A stretch of 64,000 nt of DNA, from NCBI GenBank assembly GCA_907164885.2, contig OU015498.1, positions 130,178,651-130,242,650 on the forward strand. The letters run 5' to 3'. This document shows positions 39,001-51,000 of this stretch, piece by piece; position 1 is the stretch's first letter; each line of letters starts with the position of its first letter. A program made the translations under genes and the position numbers. Under the pieces are notes generated by a model. That model searched no databases. It worked only from the letters and a program-made list of their open reading frames with translations, and was not told where the DNA came from. Source of the stretch: Dolomedes plantarius. Lineage: Eukaryota; Arthropoda; Arachnida; Araneae; Dolomedidae.

Positions 39001-42000
39001 TGATCGTCGTATTTATTATAAATATATATATATATGTTTATTTTTTTTGGCATTAATTGCATAGATTGACCGTTGTATTTAATTTGAATGTACTCCATAG
39101 CGAAGTGCGGGTTTTCAGCTAGTAATCTATATAAATAAAGTTGTATAATAATTATACATAAAGGTTGTAAATATTATATGTTTCTCATGTGTTCATTTGA
39201 TGAAAACATTACGTGGTATTTGTTCTGCAAACTATCGGTGGGGTATCTGAAGCTAGCTTTTAATCTGAATTATAGCTTGCAACTCAAGGTAAAAAAATGG
39301 CTGTGAGACTGCTCGTATCTAAAAAAACTCATAAGTATGGACACTTGTAAGTTGGGTCACTTGTAAGTCGAGGTACCACTATATTTATTTGAATAAATTA
39401 ATATTTTCTGTGCCAGTAGTACATGAATGTGAATTTTTTTAATGAAAAAATATACATTTAAAACAATACAGTAGAATCACTACTGTGATTTGATGAATTT
39501 TAAATAATAATAATCTCTTCATTGTAAATATTCCAGGGTAAAGGTGCCGACACAGAGGAAATTGAAATATTTCCTGACATCCATGTGTCAGAAGAAAGTA
39601 AGAAAATATTTTCATTAAATTTTTAATAATTTATTTTCTATATAAGTTATTGAATTGATGCATAATTTACATTAAATAACTCAGAACTAAGATGAATTTA
39701 TTAATTTTACATTAACTTTAAATATTAAGAGACTTCCTTTCTGGACTTACTGTATGAAAACTCTGTTTTTGAAGAAAAAACTATTTATTTAAATAAAGTA
39801 AAATAAGCAGCAAACATTACAATGATAATTATAATTATCAGATGAAGGATTGTCTTATCCCATCTGTTGCAAACTGTGCTAGGCTATATCTAAGGTACAC
39901 AAACTAGGTGTGTCTTTCCAGTTTGTTGTGTCTAATATTGGTACTGCTTGTTATAAGTTTGATAAGTATCTGGTTTTAATCCTTTCACTTTTATTCAGCA
40001 ATAGTAATGATACAGTGAAAATATTTTGGTTAGTTCATGAATTCAAAATACCAAGCCGGGTATTTTAATCCTGGTTTCTTTAAAATTGTTTTTCACTAAT
40101 GTTCCTGTTGAGGTTTTTTTTTCTGGAAAAAAAAGTTAATTTAATTTTTTCAGTTTTGAAACTGAGGATCTGATTTCCCTCACCCACTTTTACCTTTTTC
40201 AGAATACTTTGAGTAATAATCTCTGTAGAATGGCATCCCACACATCTGTGTGTTAAGTAATATTTAGATGCTTTATTCTGATGTTAACCTTTTTAATTTA
40301 GTTCTCTCAATACCTACACTATGTTAATGAATCCTTCATTTTGTTCATAATTGCATTAGTGATCTTGATTGTTTACTTTCCAAAATAAATCAATGCTCAT
40401 AATCATTTCAGTTTTGAACTTCAAACTAATGCACCTCCTCATGTTTTATTTATTTGTTTATTGTAAGATGATCTAGTCATAATAATAGTTTCTCTATTTC
40501 TGTTTTTCATAAACCCCTTGCAGTTCCTTTTTCTTTCCAGAATAACTCATATTTCCCCTAAGCATTTTAATATCTATCTTTTCTGAGCTTTGTGCTTTAG
40601 TTCTGCTTCACTTCATCCAGAAGTCAATTGCTTCAAAGCTGTCATGGCTGTTATGGAGTATTCCCCTAAAATCACTGAAAAGGCCTAAGCTAATATGCAA
40701 ATGAAAATTTTCAAATTTTAATCTGGGTCTACTTTTAAAAATATTAGACTTGAAAAGTGTACTTTTCATGGACATTTGTTATTGATACATCCACTGATAC
40801 ATGTTAGACTATGTGCATTGCCTTCTGTAATACAAGTAACCTAGTGTTTTTACACTGCAAATGCCATAGTTATCCCTGTGTGGGTGTGTATATTTTTTGC
40901 TCACACTTTCATTACTTTTATCTCACCCCAAGAAAAATTAATGAGTGTCAGCTGAAATAACTAGTTTCTTTTTTTCATTATGGCATTATTTGCACTGATT
41001 TTATTCTGTTTTATTATATACTTTATAAATTATAATGACATACAGATGACATGCACTCTCCATCTGTAACATATATACATATAATTACACATTATTGCTA
41101 ATAATCTTGATTTTTTTTTCAATTTCAATATATATTTAGGGTGCTTATTTACAAGACCATAATTTTTGTAAGTTACAATTCAATATTTTGCTAGTTATTT
41201 GTGTGAATGGAGTTATGATCATCTCAAATAAATTCTTTTTAAATAAATCCAGTCAAACTAATTAGAAATAAGAGATCAAAATAAAAATTAGTATGTATTT
41301 CATTTTAGCTCCTCATGCCTCTGCTAAGGAAGCTGTTCTAGCTTTTGATGATACAAAAGCATCTCAAGTGAAAATAACAGAGGTAGTTATTATAATTTTA
41401 TCTAAACATTGTGATATATATATTTAGGTATTTTAAGCTATGATAGTCTTGTAAACAACATATGTCTTAAGTAGCACCAAATTTATTTTCAAATTTCAAA
41501 AGAGGAAACACTTTTTCAAGAATTTCAAAGAAACAGCTTGCTACAAAAAATTTTAAGACTTCTTAAGTACAAACCTGTTTTAGTGCTTTTGAATTTCAAA
41601 CTGGGTACAGTTTTACTCTCTGTGTTTAAGATATTTTTACTATATATCTATGGTGTCAGGTATAAAGGGCTTAAGTCAAAAAGAGTGATTTAAATATGCC
41701 AGGTCATTGGCTTTTATACCAATCGCAGAATAGTAATTTCGACTTGAGTCTTTTGTAAAAAGAAATGTACTTTTGTATAGAAAATTGATAGACTGAAACC
41801 TTTTATACAAGTCAAAAGATTTTTTTCCTTTTTTTATCAATACTAACAAATATCTAAAAATCACTTTTTTTTACTTAAGCCCTTTATACCAGGCACCATA
41901 GATATATATTTGTACTATTTTCCAGAACTATTGTTTCTGTTTTTCTTCATTTTTTTTTTTAAATTTCCCTATTTTAGGGCTTTTTTTAAAATATAGCAAT

Positions 42001-45000
42001 TAGTATGCTTAAATCTGTATGAAATTTTTTTTGATCACGCAAACAGGAAAAGAGAATTTATAAATAAGGGTAGGTGAGACCTGTGTACCTTGGGCCACCT
42101 TTTTTCAATGAACGAAAACAGACCCACTGACCTGTTTAAAATTCTGAAACTGATATGCACACATTGTTATACTAATTACCATCCCGTTGGGATTAATATA
42201 AATACTCAATAATAAATTCTGTGAAATAGAAGGTTTTTTTAAGAAACTTCACAAATGGCCCTAGGTACAAGAAAGCATTGTACCTAGGGACAGTAGCTAT
42301 TGTACGTAGGGCCATTCCCTAAAAGTTACGTTTCATTCCATAATGAATAGAAAATAAACATATACACATGCATTTTATAACAGAAGCCAAATGAATGTGC
42401 GAAATTATTAGTGAATTACAAGTATTTTCATAATGATTCATCATTCTTCAGATGAATCATTCTTAAGATGAAGTTGCCTCTATTTGAAACACATGTTTTT
42501 TCACAATTTTTCTTTTTCTTTTGGCCATTCTAATTGAATGTTGTTCTTCAATTTATTTCTTTTCTGAAGTGTCTGTCAGGATTCTACATCTCCCAGGTTT
42601 TCGGCCGCCTCTTTTGGATGTACGAGGTTTTGCTTTTGGAAAAGGTCGTACCTGTTCAGGCGTTACAAATGAAATGGAGTTAGATGTACAAAGCTCACAA
42701 AATTCAGCAGCACATAAAATGAAGTTTGATGTCGAAGGCTCTGAAAATTCTGCAGGTTGTGAAACTAAGTTTGATACAGAAACTTCCAGTTCTGTCATTG
42801 TTGACTCACATTCTTCCTCAGGAAAATCATTATTTTGGTAATTTATGGATGGATCTGGTCTGTCGGTAACTCAAATATTCATCATAAGTGAATATTTTTG
42901 GATTCACTGGCCATACACCAGACACACGAATGCTCGCTAGAATGTTTACAGGTGTAAAGGCCAAAGGATATGATTTGCCAACATTCTCTACAACTTCATA
43001 TATGGTTTCCCAGGGTTTGTCAGTATCCAATTACTACACGCTGTACTGTAGTATTTCTTAAAGGGTCCAAACATGCCTCTATCCAAAGGTTGAAGCTTAT
43101 GGCTGGTATGTGGAGGAAAAGTAAGCATAATACGTCATGTTCTTTAGCCAAAGTGATTGCTTCAATACTGACGTGGCTTTCGTGGTTGTCCAAGAGTAAC
43201 AAGACTTTTTGATCCTCTGAACATTTTATGTGGTGAATAAAATGCTTCAAAAATTCAACAAATTTTTCGGCATTTGACCAGCCACTAATATGTGCTGCTC
43301 CCACGGTTCCTGGAGGTGCACCTTTCAGCATGTGGATTTCGAAGTTCATTCTTGGAAAAATCATCATGGGGTATGGAATTTCCACTGTAAATGATAGTTA
43401 TATTAGTTCTTCGTTCACCAGAAGTCATGCTGCCAACCTGTTTCTTGCCTTTTGAGGATTATAACCGTGGCCAGTGTGTGCACTTCCGTAATGCCCGTTT
43501 CGTTCACATTATAGATGGATTTAGGCAAAAACTTATAGTTTGCTAATACCTCCTGATACTCCTCATAAAAAGTATTAATATTTTTTTATTGAAACTTGTA
43601 GCTCTTGATAAACTTGTGGCTTGGGGCTTTCTTAGTGACAGACACTTATTTCTTTTGATAAAATCATAGTACCACTGATCACCAGCTTCACCATTTGCAT
43701 CCCAGGACTTTGGATATTTTTTTATTTGCTTTTGCATACTCAAAAGCAACCTTTTTAACCTGTTGTTTTGGCAACCCGTAATGCATATTGCATGCAACGA
43801 TAAGGTACTGAACAAGGATACTCTCTTCATCGTTAGAAAATACCATCCAAACAGCACATTGGTTAGAATATCCACAATTTAATTCTGTATTTTCAGCATT
43901 AGCCTTCCTACAAATGTCAATGTGTCTTTGCAGTGTTGTTCTGCTTACTCCAAACTGTCGTGCTGCAGTCCAAACTGGATCTTCATCAATCAAAACTGCT
44001 TCTGCAGCTGCAGTTACATTATATGCATTAGGCTTTGACTGCTTTATTCTATCAGGATTTCTAGGCATCTAAAGAAATAATTACGAATTTTTAATTACCA
44101 TACTGATAAATTAAGAATTTGGGGTATGAAAATAGGATAAAGGTTGAAAATTTAATTAAAATATCGTATAACCCTTATTTAGAATTATACTTTTGATTTT
44201 ATAAATTTTTTTTCAAATAGATTCTCATGTTTATATAAAAAAACTAATAATCCTGAATAATAATAATAATAGTAGCAAATATATTTTTTGCACATTGAGA
44301 GTTCCAGAGCAAAATATATAGTACCCCTTCTATTTAAATAACATCCAATAAATAAAAAAAATCTTAACTAAATCAAAATTGTTCAGATTTTTCCTCCATT
44401 TATTATGAACATTTTTTTCAATAAAATAACAACATACAGAATATGATTACAGTTGTACCTAGGACCCTGGACCTAGGTACAAGGCAACTATGTGGCCCTA
44501 GGTACAAGACTAGGTAATTTCATACAAAATGTCTTCTACTGAAAAACCCACATAGAGAGGAGACTTATTTAATACCTAATTTAGTACTTAATGTTACAAA
44601 CAAAATTACGTACTAGAATTCAAAGAAAAGTATGTGACTTACCTTTGTAAAACAATAAAAGAGATGAGCTGCAAAATTTTACTTCAGACCATGCAAAAAC
44701 GTTTTTCACTTATAACTTGCCACAGCTTTCTCCTCCAATATTTCTAATTGGCTTCTAAAATAGCAATTACTGTTGCCCCTCGCCCAACTGAGTAATAAAA
44801 CCTAGAACTAAATATTATTAAAAAAAAAGTGGGATGGCCCTAGGTACACAGGTCTCCCCTATATTTTTCCTATCACTCATACACACATATTTTGAATTAT
44901 TTATGACAATGGTATTAATAAAAACCAAGATCAAGCTTAATGAAATAAATTATTAATTTTCAAGCCTTTTTTTCTTGTCTGCAGATCAGCCCTTTTCTTT

Positions 45001-48000
45001 CTATCTTTCTTTTTCTTTTCAAAGAACTCAAGAGCTGATTTTCTCTGGAGAAGTACCCGTAATTTTATATTAAAGAACTTGCAGTTACCAAACCCTTTCA
45101 GTGATTATGACCCTCATTAGCTGAGAGGTCTTAGCTGCTGAAGAATGAGTTGTGATTACTGTGGTAATAAATGCACTATAATTGAAGCTTCAGTAGAGTG
45201 TATGGATGCAATGTTTTTCTGATAAGTTATAAAAATAAGTTTTGTTTTAGATCCTCCATACACAGAAAACAACATATTGCTCTAATCACATCCTCAGTCA
45301 TTGAAATTTGAATTAAATGTGTAATCATAAAAGAATGCTTTGTATAAAAATCTTTTAAGTATGGAATATATACTTTTTAGAGCCCAAAAATGTACTCTGT
45401 CTTTATTGTGAAAAATTGGGGACAATCTTTCATCTTTCACATGGAATAATGTTTATATTATTCCTGCATTCACATTCCTAGCATTTTAATCATATTTTTC
45501 AACAGTACAAAACAAAGCAAATTTAGGCATGTTAGAAAGCCTCATAATAGAAAGGCATAATAGAAAGCCTCAGCAATATTAATTTTCTGACTTTTTTTTT
45601 CCAAAAGGACTAAACTAAATTTTTTGTAGTTGTGATCTTAAATGTGTAAAAATTGTTTTAGAAAATAACTGTCCTACTACTGAGCAAAGGGAGATCCTTT
45701 AATACTAGAACTACCAAGCTAATCAAAATGACTAATTATAACATTTTTAGAAATAGGTTTGTCAATATTGGTAGCTCTAATGTTAAGAGGCTTGGTAACA
45801 GTTCAGTTATTGCATTGATATAGTTTCTGGATCTGTAGACTTATTAAGATTCTCTACCAGTTTCATTGACATATAGCAAAAATGTTAGTTGAGATTACTT
45901 CATTATTGAAAGCAGTCCCTGTTTCAAATTAAAGTGATCTGTTCCTCTCAACATTTTTATCAACTGAAGTATTTCTTTTCATTTAATAGTAATCAGGCTT
46001 GATGAAGCAAGGTAAATAGGAGGTTCCCTTGGCTTATAAACCCTTAGAGCCTGGCATTTTACCTAAAATTCCTGATTTCTCTTAACTTATAAATAATTGT
46101 GCCTTGAAAAATTTCAATATACTCAAACTAAAACTTGATAATCATTAGTTTAAATTATTTTGAAGAAATCTGTAATGTTAAAAAAAAAATTCTGTGCAAA
46201 GTTTCTCAATTATTAATGACAATATTACTTTGAATAGACTAGACATCCTGAAACGGAAGAAATTGAGATTATTCCTGATGTTCGGATGCCTGAGCAAAGT
46301 AAGAAAAGTTTATAGATTATTAGCTATACTATTATATAAGTATTAATAACACTTTGGTATTTATATGAGTAATAGCTAGAGTGGTTTGTTCCCAAATATG
46401 TTTATAACCAAATGTCTTCCTTAAATGGTGTGAAAAAAATAAATGTTCATTTTATTTATATTATTCACGGTGTTAAAGTATTTCAAAAAGGTAAATGCTG
46501 TTAAAGTATTATGTCAATAACCCTGTGTCTAGTGTTAGTCATCATAATATTCAGACATTCTTATATTTTTCTCTGATTGTAAAGAAAAGAAAATCCTTTC
46601 ATAAAATGTAACACATATTGCATTAATCAGAGTAATCTGATTTTCAAACTTAGGTAACTAAGTTAACCTAATTTTGTTGATTTAAAGGAGTTTGTATATT
46701 TTTCCCTCACACATTTAAAATTTCCTTTGTTACCAAAGTTTGGATGTAAGAATGTTTTAAGCATAGGAGCTTTGACTATCTTAATACTGTCTTGAAGATT
46801 ATTTTTCTCCTTCCTAAATATAGATGTTGAAAAACACGTTCTTACCAAATTAAGACTAGAATATAGGTGTTCATTCGCTCACTCCTTTCAACAATGTCAT
46901 ATCTCAAAAAACAGCATTTTTAGTTATGCTTGTTTTCAAAATGCCCTGAAAGAGTAGTATATCCCTGCAAGATCATCATATCTCACCGCTCAATATTTAG
47001 CCGCTAGAGAGCAGAATTAAAATTTATTTTCAATACATTTGTACTTTTAAACTTTCTAAATCACTCTCCTGAAAAATCTTGTTTTTTTTTAGATATGACG
47101 TTGTTGAAAGTAGAGTGAGCGATATGTGGTGATCCAAAGTTTTGCACCTTTGAACCCTTTACTTTTCTATCTATCTAAATTCTGACAAAATTGCTCATAA
47201 GAAATTAATAAATTCTGAGTAAAAATGATGCCTTATGACTTCTAAGCATCATCATCCAATTTAAATTGTTCTTTAAGTGTCTGGAGCAGTAATTAAAGCT
47301 TTCTTACTCAGCTTCTTTTTTTCCTATTAGACAAAAATTAATTGAAAAATTTAAATTTATTTCCAATAAGGCTAAAATATTTTCAGTTTATATGAGGAAT
47401 TATTTATTTACGTTAATGAATAGTCTGTATAAGAACATCAATTGCTGAGCACCCCTTCCTTAGAAATTTATGCATATATGTGTGCATCTGTTTAAATGAA
47501 CAAGACTTATTTAGAGGACATTCATATTTAATGAACTCATTATAAATTTTGCTATAAAGATATGTAAATCTATACCTTCTGCTATTTGAAAATGTGTTTT
47601 GCATCTATGGAAATTAAAGTACAGCAACTTTTGTTTCTTAATTTTAGTTGTATTTATTATTGTGTATAAGAGCACTTTTCATGTCACAGAAAAGATCATA
47701 AAGGTTATTTAAAATTAAGTAGAACATCAACTTTATAAAAAAAAAAGTTCATTTATAAATTGTTTAGATTTCAAAAATTTAATGTCAGGATTTTGAAAAG
47801 TGTTAGTGCAGTCTTATATACCTAGCTCATTTCTATCACAATAATGATGCTGTTTAAAATTAAAATTTTATAAAGGACATTGATTTTTTGAGCAATCTGT
47901 TTAGAGAAGCATAATTTTGGAAAGCAGCTGTTTTAATGTATGGCTTTGTAATGGAAATGCAATTTATTATCTTATATTTTTTAAGGATATGTTTTTTAAA

Positions 48001-51000
48001 AAGTTATATTCCTATTGTTAATCTGTTGAGCAAAAAATAATCTATGGATGCAAATTTTTTTTGAAAAAAATAATAAATTGCTGTATATTATTCTCAGAGG
48101 ATATATTAAAAGATTTTCTATTCTATTCAAAATTAACACTTTCATTTTCTTACTTCCTAATGTTCATCATTTTATAAAAATTATATTTTGTTTTAAATTA
48201 ACTATGTTCATGTTTAATAATTTGGTTATGCTTCTTTTTTCAGCATCAGTGGAATATCTTCATGGACATCATCTTCACAATGAAAGTGATCCCCAGACTT
48301 TTTCAAAGATAGTTGATGTTCCTAATGTATGTATATGGATTAAATGCATTTTTTACGTTTTTAGATTTAAAAAAGCATGTATGCTATCAAAAATGTTGAA
48401 TTGTGCTAGAGATTAATAGTTTTTTTTATTTCTGGTTTGTTTCTTTTTGTCTAGAATTGATTTAAATAGTTAGCCTACTGCAAAAACTGATTTTAATATG
48501 AAGTGATAAGTATGTTATTCCTCACACCTGATTTTTAACTATTTTAAAGGTAAAATATTTTCCAAGCTCTTTTTTATATCATGTCACACAGATTAATAAA
48601 AAGGACCAATTCATGTGCATTGAAACATTGTCAGACATTTCTAAACTAGGAGAGTGCAAAACATGTATATACTTTTTTTTTCAATGGTTGAATTTAGAAG
48701 AGTCTGAGTACTTCTTTATTTTATTATAAATGATTTTTGTTGCTGTTTTTCACGTGTTTATCTATATATTTATTAATTTGTATGAGGAATATTTTGAAGA
48801 ACTAACACTGGTTTCAAGGTGTCTAGTGTATTTCTCTTAAGATCTAGTTAAACATTATGATATTTTAAGCATTATCAACATGATAATAGAACAATTTATG
48901 TACATATCCACATTGGATATTTTCTTTGTTTTCTGTCATTTTTTATTTCCTAATGATATTTACGTAATTATTTTTACTTCTTAAATGTATTTCTTCCTAA
49001 AATATTTGAAACAAAACCCTTTAAATAATAGTATTGAAATGCATTTTATATAAACTTATAGATGCACACAAAATTAAATAATGTTAGAGACAAATTCTTC
49101 AGTAATTTATAACAGTGTTTGTGAAATTTAAAAGGAATCAATCTAAGAATTTTAAACTAAATGGAAATTTATGCATATATACATATCAAAAGCAGTATAT
49201 TTGGCTTGTCAGGGATCTGAAATGTTTCTCTTGAAATCTTTAGATAATGTGTGTTTTATTTTCTCTAAAATAACATTTCTCTAAAATTATAAAAAATAAG
49301 ATTATTATTGACATCTTAAAAAATATTTTCCCTTAAACATACAAAATTAAGAAGGACTGTAACTGATTTCCACAAATCAAAAATATACTCAAGACCAATA
49401 TAGATAAGAGATATAACTGATTAGAATAGAGATATGATGATTTTCAAATAGTTCTAGGTGTTCTATTTCCTTGGAAAGCAGTTCAAAGTGTGTTAAAATT
49501 ATAAACTCTTTTATAAAGCAAGGAAGAGACATAACCCTCCTCCAGTCCATCCCTAATTATCATTTTTTTTCAAAGGGATATTTGTTATGTATTTTGAAAA
49601 GAGTGTAAGGACATGTTATTGTTTCTACCTGGCCAGAAGTATTCCAGACCAGACCCATATAGGCTCGCAGGCTGAAGGGTACAGCTCTGATTTATAATTG
49701 CACCAAAAGGGTCAGAGTTTAGTTTAGCCAAGTGCCACCTCAATTTTGACCAAGCATCCCCAGGAGCGACATCTGGGGGGGGATCATACCCTCTCCCACA
49801 CTCTCTGAATTCATAGAGGGACTTTCCAGTCTACAGATTTAACATGCCATATCCAACCTGGACATGGAAGTATTTAATGGCACTTGTTGGTATTTGATTC
49901 AAGCACCCTCATCTCTGAAAGCTAATGCATTGTAACCTATTTGTGCATCTCTGAGAAATCATGCCAAGTTCCTTATGTATTATATATGAAGTCAGTGTTA
50001 TATTTCTCATATAAAATTAAAATGTCCATCTGTTAGCTACATTAAGGGAATTATACCTGTACTTGTATAAACCAACCTTATATATGTATAAAGTTACTTG
50101 ATTAATCCTATCAATAAGCTTGTTTGAAAATTCTCTCAATGAAGCATTCTCTCCTGTCAGTCTCTCTTAAATTATAAGGAGTCGGGAGATTCCACAGTAG
50201 TTTATTTAAAACAGTACAAGAGTTTTGAATGTCTGTAAAGGAGGAATAGTTGCATTCTACATTGAAGTCTCTGGCTCCCTCAATTTAGGGGATTCTTTTC
50301 TTTCATCCATATTCTTCTTAGAACTTTTCTCCATTTCTTAGAGGAATAATGTTATACCTGGATATCACTTTTGTTATTCAGGTTCAGTGTACATATCTCT
50401 TCCAAGATGGAAATGTTCTTCTCCAATATAAGTTTAGAGAATCATGTTCAAGAAAGTAATTCTTAACGTGTACTTTTATTGGAGATGTATTTTAATTAAT
50501 TTATGTTACCTTGATCTGGTAAAATATTCATGTGTTCATCAAATTTCATGGGAATTAATGTGCACTTCTGGAATTTTTATGTATTTATCCACGATTAAAC
50601 ATGTGTTTGCAATATTTTTTTATGTTCTATTTATGTAAACAAAAATGAAGGTATGCATATCATGTAAATATGAATTTATGAAATTTAACAAATTATTTAA
50701 CTGTTAGAGGAGGGATATTAAACTGTTTATATAAAAATATCAATCTATATCTCAGGTGCTGCAAGCTTGTCAAAATTATGACTACAGGTATCAGAGAGAG
50801 TTGTTAAAATCTGGTGTTACGTTGGTAAGTAATTTATTATTTTTGACTGTTTTTTTATTTTAAAATTTATTGAATGACCATCGGATATTAAGGAATTAAT
50901 ATATTGATAATGAACATTCTTCCAAAACAAAAAAAAAAAAAAAAAGATTGTCAGTTTGAAATGTTTTGTTTTGTGTGCAACTCATTCATTTTAAACCAGT

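Noticed and set aside
42521..42841. Plus-strand 106-residue frame
   Set aside because: It is the complement of the pogo transposase tail, which has the recognisable [12 protein letters not shown] motif on the minus strand.
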